From NCBI GenBank assembly GCA_036379355.1, contig DASVGV010000081.1, forward strand, positions 1 to 64,000: a DNA stretch of 64,000 nt. The letters run 5' to 3'. Made by a program: the position numbers and the translations under genes. This DNA comes from CAJCIY01 sp036379355. Lineage in GTDB: Bacteria > Actinomycetota > Actinomycetes > Mycobacteriales > CAJCIY01. The notes under the pieces are model-generated. The model searched no databases. It was not told the origin of the DNA and saw nothing but the letters and a program-made list of their open reading frames with translations. Numbering within the stretch: the first letter of the stretch is position 1; each line of letters starts with the position of its first letter. Shown here piece by piece: positions 8,118-16,007 of the stretch.

Positions 8118-9494
8118 TCACGACCCGATCCACACGGTCTTGAGGTTGCAGAACTCGCGGATGCCGTGCGCCGACAGCTCCCGGCCGTACCCGGAGGCCT
8201 TGACGCCCCCGAACGGCAGCTCCGGGTACGACGTGGTGTTGCCGTTGACGAACACCATGCCCGCGTCCAGGTCGCGGACGAAACGGTCGCGCTCGGCCGG
8301 ATCGTTCGTCCAGGCGTTGGCACCGAGGCCGAAGTCCGTGGCGTTCGCGACCTCGATTGCCGCGTCGATGTCGTCGACCTCGAGCACGATGGCGACCGGT
8401 CCGAACGCCTCCTCCCGGTAGATCCGCATCTCCTCGGTGACGTCGGTCAGCACGGTCGGCGGATAGAACCAGCCGGGACCGTCCAGCCGCTTACCCCCGC
8501 ACCGCACGGTGGCGCCGCGCTCGACCGCGTCGGCGACGAGCTCCTCGATGTCGTCGCGGCCGGCCTCGGACGAGAGCGGGCCCACGTCGGTGTCCGCGTC
8601 CATCGGATCGCCGACGCGCGCCGCGGACATGCGGGCGACGAACCGGTCGGTGAAGTCCTTCGCGACGTCGCGGTGGACGATGAACCGCTTAGCGTTGATG
8701 CAGGACTGGCCGTTGTTGAGCAGCCGGGCGTCGACACCCACCTGCGCGGCTGCGTCGAGGTCGGCGGACGGCATGACGACGAACGGGTCACTTCCTCCGA
8801 GCTCGAGCACCGTGCGCTTGACCACCTCGCCGGCGATGGACGCGACCGACGACCCGGCCGGACCGCTGCCGGTCAGCGTGGCCGCGACGACCCGGTCGTC
8901 ACGGAGCACCCGCTCGACCTTGCTGGAGGAGATGAGCAGCGTCTGGAAGGCACCGGCCGGGAAGCCTGCCGACTCGAACAGCTCCTGCATGAACAGCGCG
9001 GTCTGCGGCACGTTCGAGGCGTGCTTGAGCAGACCGACGTTGCCGGCCATCAGCGCCGGGGCAGCGAAGCGCATGGCCTGCCAGAGCGGGAAGTTCCAGG
9101 GCATGACGGCCAGCACCGGCCCGAGCGGCTGCCAGGTGGCATACGCCTTCGTGGCGCCGACGGCGTCCGCGTCTGCCGGCTCGTCGGCGAGGTAGGCCGG
9201 CGCGTGCTCGGCGTAGAAGCGGCAGCAGGTCGCACATTTGCCGACCTCGGCCTTGGCGGCAGCCAGCGTCTTGCCCATCTCGCTGGTCATCATCCGGGCG
9301 ACCTCGTCGGCGCGGTCGTCCAGGATGTCCGCGGCCGCGCGCAGCCAGGCCGCGCGCTCGTCGAAGGAGGTGCGTCGGTACGCGGTGAAGGTCCGCGCCG
9401 CGCTCGCCAGTTTCTCGTCGAGATCGGCGTCGGTCAGCTCGGAGAACTCGCGCAGGGTCGCGCCGGTTGTGGGATTGACTGAGGTGATGGCCAT
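8118..9494 (-). CDS. NAD(P)-dependent aldehyde dehydrogenase, succinate-semialdehyde type
   Basis: The 458-residue protein has the aldehyde dehydrogenase fold with all key elements: the catalytic cysteine in NNGQSCINAKRFIVHRD, the general-base glutamate in VLELGGSDPFVV, the cofactor-binding region near residues 125-150 (VMPWNFPLWQAMRFAAPALMAGN), and EEAFGPVAIVLEV near residue 360. The short N-terminus and SVNPTTGATLREF opening match the actinobacterial GabD1/GabD2-like subgroup. It would oxidise succinate semialdehyde or a similar acid aldehyde. It follows the diguanylate cyclase gene by 9 bases on the same strand, so they probably share a transcript, a link with no obvious metabolic reason. 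Confidence 0.87.
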   Translation of the reverse strand: MAITSVNPTTGATLREFSELTDADLDEKLASAARTFTAYRRTSFDERAAWLRAAADILDDRADEVARMMTSEMGKTLAAAKAEVGKCATCCRFYAEHAPAYLADEPADADAVGATKAYATWQPLGPVLAVMPWNFPLWQAMRFAAPALMAGNVGLLKHASNVPQTALFMQELFESAGFPAGAFQTLLISSSKVERVLRDDRVVAATLTGSGPAGSSVASIAGEVVKRTVLELGGSDPFVVMPSADLDAAAQVGVDARLLNNGQSCINAKRFIVHRDVAKDFTDRFVARMSAARVGDPMDADTDVGPLSSEAGRDDIEELVADAVERGATVRCGGKRLDGPGWFYPPTVLTDVTEEMRIYREEAFGPVAIVLEVDDIDAAIEVANATDFGLGANAWTNDPAERDRFVRDLDAGMVFVNGNTTSYPELPFGGVKASGYGRELSAHGIREFCNLKTVWIGS

Positions 9495-9503
9495 GTCTGG
9501 CCC

Positions 9504-10988
9504 TTACCCCCTTTGCGTCACCAGGTGTCGCGAGGAGCGCCCGTCTTTGGAGTGCTTGTTCGTGTACATCCTCTCGTCCGCCCGTGCGAGGAGGCGGGCG
9601 GCCGGCTCGTGACGGTCCCAGACCGCGAGCCCGATCGAGACGCCGACGTCTTCCGGGGTGGTGGCCTCGAGTCGCTCGACGACGTGGCGAGCCACCTCGT
9701 CGTCGGCGGCCTCGAGGATGATCGCGAACTCGTCGCCGCCCAGGCGGCCGAGCGTGTCGACGTCGCGAATCGCCTGGCTCCACGCGGCACTGACGCGTTC
9801 GAGCAGATCGTCGCCTGCGGCGTGGCCCAGCGTGTCGTTGACGGTCTTGAACCCGTCGAGGTCCAGCAGGAGCACGCTGAGCGGGCTGCGATGACGAATG
9901 CTGCGGGCCAGCGCGTCGTCGAGCTTCTCGTGCCACCCGCGCCGGTTGGGCAGCCCCGTCAGGTCGTCGGTGGTCGCCTGGCGCGACAGCTGGCCGACGA
10001 GCTCGGCGCGGGTCAGCGCGGCCGCCCCCGCGTGCGCGAACACGTCCAGCAGCTGCACCTCGTACCCCTGGAACCCGCGGGGGACGGTCGACCACACCGC
10101 CAGGACGGCGCGGACCGCGCCGCCGTCGCGAAGCGGCACCATGATCAGCGTCCGAGCGCCAATCAGGCGGCAGGCGTCCCGGGCGACGCGGCTGTCGCTC
10201 TCGCTGTCCTCGCACAGGAGCGTCTCCCCGCCGCGAAAGCAGGCCCCGGCGAGGCTGCGGAGGGCTTGGTAGCGCGCGCCCACCAGGTCCGGGGAGGCGG
10301 TGCCCGCCACGGCTCGGCACACGATGTCGTCCCCGTCCAGCACCTGGACGCAGGCGGCGTCGGACTCGGCCACGGTCAGGGCGCAGGCCGCGATCAGCCC
10401 GGGCACGTTCCCGGCGTCTGCGTTGCTCGTCGACAGAGCCGTCTGGGCGCGGACCAGACGGTCGAGGCCGGCCGACCGGCGGACCGCGGACGTACGGGCG
10501 GCGCGCTCCCGGGCGACCACTCGCAGGATGACCCAGCCGACCACGGCGGCGACGATCGTCCAGAGCAGGGCCGCGCGCCAGCTGGTCGCGGGATACAGCG
10601 GCTTGCCGACCAGCAGGACCGGCGTGGCGAACACCAGCCCGGTGGCGACGGTGACGGCGGCCACGGCCCGGCGGCTGCCCACCAGGGCGACCCACACGAC
10701 CGGCAGGACGACCAGCGGCCCGTATCCGGACGCGTTCCCGCCCTGGGCCTGGCGCAGGAGGGCGATGACGCCGTCGACGGCGATCGGCAGCAGCGGCAAC
10801 GGTGCGACCAGGAGGCGCTCACGCGGTGCGACCGCCGCGGCGCAGCTCACGACGGCCGCGATCACCCCGGCGACGATCACCAGGGCCCAGTCGGTGTCGG
10901 ACAGGCGCAGGCCGGTCGCGAGCAGCGCGAGCGCGCTGATGCCGACGAACGGCGCGACGGCGCCTACCCGCGTTCGCGAGGGGCTCAC
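9504..10988 (-). CDS. Membrane-bound diguanylate cyclase (GAF-GGDEF)
   Basis: The 494-residue protein starts with about six hydrophobic segments (residues 10-165), continues with a GAF-like sensor region (about 180-325: LVRAQTALSTSNADAG, CVQVLDGDDIVC, RTLIMVPLRDGGAV), and ends with a GGDEF domain (about 335-490). The active site reads GRLGGDEFAIIL, and an intact RxxD inhibitory site (RDVD) lies five residues before it, so the enzyme should make cyclic di-GMP and be product-inhibited. No EAL domain is present. It lies 46 bases downstream of the KimA-like transporter gene and 9 bases upstream of an aldehyde dehydrogenase gene. Confidence 0.9.
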   Translation of the reverse strand: MSPSRTRVGAVAPFVGISALALLATGLRLSDTDWALVIVAGVIAAVVSCAAAVAPRERLLVAPLPLLPIAVDGVIALLRQAQGGNASGYGPLVVLPVVWVALVGSRRAVAAVTVATGLVFATPVLLVGKPLYPATSWRAALLWTIVAAVVGWVILRVVARERAARTSAVRRSAGLDRLVRAQTALSTSNADAGNVPGLIAACALTVAESDAACVQVLDGDDIVCRAVAGTASPDLVGARYQALRSLAGACFRGGETLLCEDSESDSRVARDACRLIGARTLIMVPLRDGGAVRAVLAVWSTVPRGFQGYEVQLLDVFAHAGAAALTRAELVGQLSRQATTDDLTGLPNRRGWHEKLDDALARSIRHRSPLSVLLLDLDGFKTVNDTLGHAAGDDLLERVSAAWSQAIRDVDTLGRLGGDEFAIILEAADDEVARHVVERLEATTPEDVGVSIGLAVWDRHEPAARLLARADERMYTNKHSKDGRSSRHLVTQRG

Positions 10989-11034
10989 CGGTGGATCTTC
11001 GGCGCAAATCGGACGCAGGTTGAGCGCGGCACGC

Positions 11035-12948
11035 TCAGACCGGCGCTCCCCACCGCCGGGCCGGTCCCGACGCCGACCGCAAGTGGTACGGCACGCTGAT
11101 CACGATCACCCCCGGCTCGAACAGCAGCCGGCCCTTGAGGCGCATGGCGCTCTGGTTGTGCAGGATCTGCTCCCACCAGTGACCGACGACGTACTCGGGC
11201 AGGAACACCGTGACGACGTCGCGCGGGCTCGCGCGATGCAGGTCGCGCAGGTACGTCACCGCCGGTCTGGTGATCTCCCGGTACGGGGAGTCCAGGACGC
11301 GCAGCGGGACGTCGACGCCGCGGCTGTGCCAGTCCCGGACGAGCCGGTCGGTGTCGGCGTGGTCGATGTCGACGGTGAGCGCTTCGAGGGTGAACGGCCG
11401 GGTGGACTGCGCGAAGGCAAGGGCGGCCAGCGTCGGCTGGTGGAGCGTCGAGACGAGGACGACCGCGTGGTTGCGGGCCGGGAGGATCGGGGTCGCCGAC
11501 TCCGGTACGGCCAGCTCCTGGGTCACCGCGTCGTAGTGATGGCGGATGCGGCGCATCGTCACGAACAGGGTGACCATCGCCAGCAGCGCCAGCCAGGCGC
11601 CGTGCTCCACCTTCGTCGCCACGACGATCACCAGCACGACGGCGGTGGCGGCGGCCCCCAGCAGGTTGACCGCCTGCGCGCGGCGAATCCGGCCCCGCCC
11701 GGAGGACGGGGTGGCGGCAAGGAGCCGGCCCCAGTGCCTGACCATGCCGTACTGGCTGAGGGTGAAGGAGGTGAAGACGCCGATGATGTACAGCTGGATC
11801 AGCCGGTCGATGTTGGCGTCGAAGCCGACGATCAGGGCGATCGCAACCCCGGCCAGCAGCAGGATGCCGTTGCTGAACACGAGCCGGTCGCCGCGGTTGT
11901 GCAGCTGCCGCGGCAGGTAGCGGTTCTCCGCGAGAATGCTGGCCAGCGTCGGAAAGCCGGAGAACGCGGTGTTGGCGGCCAGGATCAGGATCGCGGCGGT
12001 GGCCGCCTGGAACAGCACGTAGAGCGCCGAGCTGCGGCCCCAGACCGCGGCGGCGAGCTGGCTGATGACGGACGGCGACCCGGACGGGTACGCGCGCGCG
12101 TGGGTCTCGACGGCGAGCACGGTGATTCCCACGAACATCGTGACGGCCAGCGTCCCCATCGCGACGAGGGTGCGCGCCGCGTTGCGGCTCTTCGGCGGCC
12201 GGAACCCCGGCACCCCGTTGCTGATCGCCTCCACTCCCGTCAGGGCGGTGCAGCCGGACGAGAACGCCCGCAGCGCCAGGAAGACCGTGGCAAGTCCGCC
12301 GACCCCGACGCTGCGGTGCAGCGGTTCGTGCGCGCCTGCGGCCTGCGGCAGATGCCCGAACCACGCGTGGCCGAGCGCGCATGCGAAGAGCAGGAACACG
12401 CCCAGGATGAAGGCGTAGGTCGGGACCGCGAAGGCCCGGCCGCTCTCGCGCACGCCGCGCAGGTTGGCCAGGGCGATGCCGGCGACTGCTGCCACCGACA
12501 GCAGCACCGCGTGCCGCGTCAGCGACGGCGCCGCGGACGTGATCGCCGCGACGCCGGCGACCACGGACACCGCGACGGTCATCACGTAGTCGACCAGAAG
12601 CGCCGATGCGGCGGTCAGGGCGGCCGCCGGGCCGAGGTTGTCGAGACTGACGACGAAGGCCCCGCCTCCCGACGGGTACGCGTAGCAGGTCTGCCGGTAC
12701 GACGCGACGACGACGACCAGGAGCAGCGCGACGGCGGCGGCGACCGGCTTGGACATCGAGAGGTACGCGACCCCACCCAGGCCGCTGACGAGCAGGATCT
12801 CCTCGGTCGCGTACGCCACCGAGGAGATCGGGTCGGAGCAGAAGATCGGCAGTGCGAGCCACTTGGGCAGCAGCGTCTCGCCCAGCTGGTTGCTCCGCAG
12901 CGGGCGTCCGACCACCGCCCGCTTGACCGCATCGACGGCGATCGCCAT
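11035..12948 (-). CDS. kimA: KimA-like high-affinity potassium importer (APC/KUP superfamily)
   Basis: The 637-residue protein closely follows Bacillus subtilis KimA (YdaO) as I remember it: GRPLRSNQLGE near residue 15, FCSDPISSVAYATEEIL at 36-52, SYRQTCYAYPSGGGAFVVSLDNLG at 83-106, LLVDYVMTVAVS at 117-128 and TALTGVEAISNGVP near 234-247. Asp39, Tyr46, Asp120 and Glu240 align with KimA residues thought to bind K+ or relay protons. Twelve membrane spans are followed by a cytoplasmic C-terminal domain ending near ILHNQSAMRLKGRLLF. The role is K+/H+ symport at low external potassium. It is divergent from a KdpD-like kinase and KdpE. A general amino-acid permease is the alternative, but less likely. 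Confidence 0.8.
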   Translation of the reverse strand: MAIAVDAVKRAVVGRPLRSNQLGETLLPKWLALPIFCSDPISSVAYATEEILLVSGLGGVAYLSMSKPVAAAVALLLVVVVASYRQTCYAYPSGGGAFVVSLDNLGPAAALTAASALLVDYVMTVAVSVVAGVAAITSAAPSLTRHAVLLSVAAVAGIALANLRGVRESGRAFAVPTYAFILGVFLLFACALGHAWFGHLPQAAGAHEPLHRSVGVGGLATVFLALRAFSSGCTALTGVEAISNGVPGFRPPKSRNAARTLVAMGTLAVTMFVGITVLAVETHARAYPSGSPSVISQLAAAVWGRSSALYVLFQAATAAILILAANTAFSGFPTLASILAENRYLPRQLHNRGDRLVFSNGILLLAGVAIALIVGFDANIDRLIQLYIIGVFTSFTLSQYGMVRHWGRLLAATPSSGRGRIRRAQAVNLLGAAATAVVLVIVVATKVEHGAWLALLAMVTLFVTMRRIRHHYDAVTQELAVPESATPILPARNHAVVLVSTLHQPTLAALAFAQSTRPFTLEALTVDIDHADTDRLVRDWHSRGVDVPLRVLDSPYREITRPAVTYLRDLHRASPRDVVTVFLPEYVVGHWWEQILHNQSAMRLKGRLLFEPGVIVISVPYHLRSASGPARRWGAPV

Positions 12949-13042
12949 CAGCCCTCACTTGCCGTGATCCTCGGGGCAGAGTTCCTGTCCCGTAACGGCT
13001 TCGACGCTAGGCAGTGCGGAAGCACGGTGGCGCGCTGGAGGC

Positions 13043-13081
13043 CGTCAAGATCTGCCGCCGCGCCGTCAAGGTTTCGTCAGT
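13043..13081. promoter_or_regulatory. Phased direct repeats CGTCAAG between kimA-like and kdpDE genes
   Basis: In the 174-base divergent gap CGTCAAG occurs at 13043-13049 and 13064-13070, with a near copy CGTCAGT at 13075-13081. The spacings are 21 and 11 bases, so all three lie on one DNA face. OmpR-type regulators such as KdpE bind 11-base-phased direct repeats, and on the minus strand a TAGCGT -10-like box (13004-13009) for the transporter gene lies on the transporter side. I infer a KdpE operator serving one or both genes. No other gene is seen in this gap. Confidence 0.5.
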
Positions 13082-13122
13082 GCCTCTGGTCGTGGCCCAC
13101 CACGTGCACGTTCCCTGGACGG

Positions 13123-14907
13123 GTGGCTCTCGCTCGCCTGCGCGTCTCGCTGCCGATCGCGCCCGTGGCCGCCGGGTACGTGCTGCCCGCAGGCGCGGCG
13201 ACCCTCCTCGTCCTCGGCGCGGTCGCCGCACAGACGCACCCGAGCGGCGCGGTGGTCCTCGCGGTCGCCGCCGTGGTCGTCGGCGGGTGCGCTGTGGCGG
13301 GAACCGCCTCCGGTGCGGCGGTTGCGGCGGTGATCGGCTGGCTGACCGTGAGCGGGTTCTCGCGCGCCCCGTACGCAGAGTTGCAGCCGCGCGGCCCGAC
13401 GGTGGTCTTCGTGCTCGCCGCCGCGGCGGTCGCCGGCTCTGCCACGGGCTACGGCCTGCGCGCGGTCGCCGCGTCGGCCGTGCGCGGGAGCACACTGAGC
13501 GGCATGCCCCTGCCGGGTCGCGTCGGCGCGTCGCTCGGCCGCGCCCGCCAGCTGACCGGCCTCCTGCTCGCCGCGGTGGCTCTTCCCGCCCTCACGGCAG
13601 GTCTGGTCGCCGCGCGGACCTCGCTGCGCCTGGTCGACGACCTGCTGCTGTACCTCCTGGTCGTCGTGATCGTCACCCTCGTCGGCGGCTTCTGGCCGGC
13701 CGTGCTGGCGGCGGTCGCAGCGGGACTGCTGCTCAACTGGTTCTTCGTCCTGCCGCTGCACACGTTCGCCGTCGACCAGTGGCAGAACCTGCTGGCGTTG
13801 CTGCTGTTCGTGGCGGTCGCCGTTGCGGTGAGCAGCGCCGTGCACCTTGCCGCTCGCCGGCAGGAGCAGGCGCACGCCTCGGGGCGCGAGACCGAGACGC
13901 TCCTCGACCTCGCGCAGACGGTGCTCGCGGGTGCCGACACCCCGGCGCAGGTCCTTGCGCATCTGCGTCAGACCCTCGGTCTGCCGGGCGACCTGTCCGA
14001 GCGGTCCGGGGACCGGTGGGCGACGGTGGCGACCGCCGGTGACGTGGACCTCGCCGACGTGACGACCGTGGGCATTCGCGACGGGTTGTTGCTGCGCGTC
14101 TCCGGTGCAGGTCCCCACCACGAGCGGCTGCTCGCCGCCTTCGCCGCGCAGGCCGCGGCAGCGCTCGACCGCGATCGGCTGCGGGCGCAGGCCGCGCAGG
14201 CGGAGGCGCTCGCCGCCGGCAACCGGATGCGCACCGCCCTGCTCTCGGCGGTGAGCCACGACCTGCGGACCCCGCTGGCGTCGGTGAAGGCGGCCGTCAG
14301 CAGCCTGCGCCAGGACGACATCTCGTGGTCGCCGGCCGACGAGCGGGAGCTGCTGGCGACGATCGAGGAGTCCGCCGACCGCCTCGACGCGCTGGTCGGC
14401 AACCTGCTGGACATGAGCCGCCTGCAGACCGGCGCGCTGCATCCGTACCTGCGGCCGACCTCGCTGGAGGAGGTAGTTCCGCTGGCGCTCGCCGGCCTGG
14501 ACGGAGCCGGTCGGGTCCTGCTCGAGCTGCCGGACGACCTGCCGCTGGTCCTCACCGACCCCGGCCTGCTCGACCGCGTGCTCGGCAACCTGCTGGCCAA
14601 CGCGCTGCGGTTCTCCCCGGCGGACCGGCCCCCGGAGGTCGGCGCGAACGTCGGCGACGACCGCGTCGTGCTCACGGTCACCGACCACGGCCCCGGCGTC
14701 GCACCCTCCGCCCGTGAGCGGATCTTCGAGCCGTTCCAGCGCCTGGGCGACGCAGGAGCCGGAGTCGGGCTGGGACTGGCTGTCGCCAAAGGTTTCTGCG
14801 ACGCCATGGGCGTGCCGATCGAGGTGGACGAGACAGCGGGCGGCGGGCTGACGGTCGCTCTGTCGCTCCGGGTCGCCCCCGCTGCCGTGCCGGCCGGTGC
14901 CGCGTGA
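13123..14907 (+). CDS. KdpD-like sensor histidine kinase lacking the N-terminal KdpD domain
   Basis: The 594-residue kinase has hydrophobic spans in residues 10-115, a four-helix DUF4118 (KdpD-type) membrane block at about 145-243 (LLLYLLVVVIVTLVGG, then LNWFFVLPLHTFAVDQWQN), a linker or GAF-like region to about 355, then HisKA with His379 in VSHDLRTPLASVK and HATPase motifs (N-box near 489, DHGPG at 521, GVGLGLA at 547). The cytoplasmic KdpD domain and the universal-stress domain of full-length KdpD (about 890 residues) are missing. The GTG at 13123 is the first usable start in frame. Its stop overlaps the kdpE start by 4 bases. Signal is probably K+ or turgor. Confidence 0.82.
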   Translation: MALARLRVSLPIAPVAAGYVLPAGAATLLVLGAVAAQTHPSGAVVLAVAAVVVGGCAVAGTASGAAVAAVIGWLTVSGFSRAPYAELQPRGPTVVFVLAAAAVAGSATGYGLRAVAASAVRGSTLSGMPLPGRVGASLGRARQLTGLLLAAVALPALTAGLVAARTSLRLVDDLLLYLLVVVIVTLVGGFWPAVLAAVAAGLLLNWFFVLPLHTFAVDQWQNLLALLLFVAVAVAVSSAVHLAARRQEQAHASGRETETLLDLAQTVLAGADTPAQVLAHLRQTLGLPGDLSERSGDRWATVATAGDVDLADVTTVGIRDGLLLRVSGAGPHHERLLAAFAAQAAAALDRDRLRAQAAQAEALAAGNRMRTALLSAVSHDLRTPLASVKAAVSSLRQDDISWSPADERELLATIEESADRLDALVGNLLDMSRLQTGALHPYLRPTSLEEVVPLALAGLDGAGRVLLELPDDLPLVLTDPGLLDRVLGNLLANALRFSPADRPPEVGANVGDDRVVLTVTDHGPGVAPSARERIFEPFQRLGDAGAGVGLGLAVAKGFCDAMGVPIEVDETAGGGLTVALSLRVAPAAVPAGAA

Positions 14908-15578
14908 CGTCCGTGCTCGTGGTCGACGACGAGCCGGCGATCGTGCGGGCGCTGCGGATCAACCTGTCGGCGCGCGGGTACGAGGTGCACACCGCCGTGG
15001 ACGGAGCGTCCGGACTCGCCGCGACCGCCAAGCACCGGCCGGACGTGGTGATCCTCGATCTCGGCTTGCCGGACCTGGACGGGACCGACGTCATCGCCGG
15101 CATCCGCGGCTGGAACAGCGCACCCATCCTGGTGCTGTCCGCGCGCGGCCACGAGGAGGCCAAGGTGGCCGCGCTCGACGCCGGCGCCGACGACTACGTC
15201 ACCAAGCCGTTCGGCATGGACGAGCTGCTGGCCCGGCTCCGCGCCGCCGTCCGCCGGGCAGCACCTGCCGAGGACGAGCCCACGGTGACTGTCGCCGACT
15301 TCAGCGTCGACCTCGCTGCCAAGCGGGTCGTGCGCGACGGCGTACCCGTGCGGCTCACGCCCACCGAGTGGCAGCTGCTCGAGGTCCTCGTCCGGCAGCC
15401 GGGCCGGCTCGTGACGGGACGGCAGCTGCTGCAGGAGGTCTGGGGGTCGGCGTACGGGTCCGAGACGCACTACCTGCGCGTCTACGTCGCCCAGTTGCGG
15501 CGCAAGCTCGAACCGGACCCGGCGAAGCCCCGCTACCTGCTCACCGAACCCGGGATGGGCTACCGATTCCAGCCCTGA
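14904..15578 (+). CDS. kdpE: KdpE-type response regulator (OmpR/PhoB family)
   Basis: The 224-residue regulator has a receiver domain with Asp9/Glu10 in VVDDEPAI, the phosphoacceptor Asp52 in VVILDLGLPDLDG and Lys in DDYVTKPFG near residue 102, followed by a winged-helix DNA-binding domain (about 130-224) with LTPTEWQLLEVLVRQPGRLVT and THYLRVYVAQLRRKLE, which is KdpE-like. It overlaps the kinase gene by 4 bases (ATGA). No kdpFABC genes are in the window; the neighbouring K+ gene is a KimA-like symporter, so that is the likely local target. Its stop directly abuts the stop of the convergent glcG-like gene, with no bases between. Confidence 0.88.
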   Translation: MTSVLVVDDEPAIVRALRINLSARGYEVHTAVDGASGLAATAKHRPDVVILDLGLPDLDGTDVIAGIRGWNSAPILVLSARGHEEAKVAALDAGADDYVTKPFGMDELLARLRAAVRRAAPAEDEPTVTVADFSVDLAAKRVVRDGVPVRLTPTEWQLLEVLVRQPGRLVTGRQLLQEVWGSAYGSETHYLRVYVAQLRRKLEPDPAKPRYLLTEPGMGYRFQP

Positions 15579-16007
15579 CTAGCCTGTCACGGGGGTCAGC
15601 CCGGCGCCGGAAATGCCTGCCACGGCAGCGATCTCGTCGTTGTCGGAGGTGTCGCCGGAGACGCCGACCGAGCCGACCGTATGCCCCGTGCCGTCCTGCA
15701 CGAGCACTCCGCCGGGTACGGGGATCAGCGCCCCGCCGACGGCAGCCGTTGCCGCCGCGATGAACGCCGGCTGCTGCTCGGCGCGCGCCATCAGCGCGCG
15801 CGAGCCCATCCCCAGCGCGAGCGCGCCGTGGGCCTTTCCGTACGCGATCTCGAAGCGCTGGTTCGACGACCCGTCCTCGCGCTCGAACGCCGTGACGTGC
15901 CCGCCGGCGTCGAGGACGACCACCGAGAGCGGCGCGAAGCCGTGGTCCCGGCCGGCCGCGCGCGCCGCGGCCACGATCGTCCGGGCGGTTTCCAGGGTGA
16001 GGGTCAT
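15579..16007 (-). CDS. glcG: GlcG/HbpS family protein (DUF336)
   Basis: The 142-residue protein has the typical GlcG/HbpS pattern: [16 protein letters not shown] at the N-terminus, [35 protein letters not shown] and the signature [30 protein letters not shown] near 97-125. GlcG is encoded in glycolate-use (glc) operons; related proteins bind haem or corrinoids, but the role in glycolate use is not settled. It is the last gene of a three-gene operon with glcD and glcB. Its ATG overlaps the glcB stop by 4 bases. No signal peptide is seen. Confidence 0.85.
   Translation of the reverse strand: MTLTLETARTIVAAARAAGRDHGFAPLSVVVLDAGGHVTAFEREDGSSNQRFEIAYGKAHGALALGMGSRALMARAEQQPAFIAAATAAVGGALIPVPGGVLVQDGTGHTVGSVGVSGDTSDNDEIAAVAGISGAGLTPVTG

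Noticed and set aside
12949..13122. A c-di-AMP (ydaO) riboswitch in front of the KimA-like gene
   Set aside because: The gap is 174 bases and I could not find the conserved core or pairing pattern. A direct-repeat operator explains it better.
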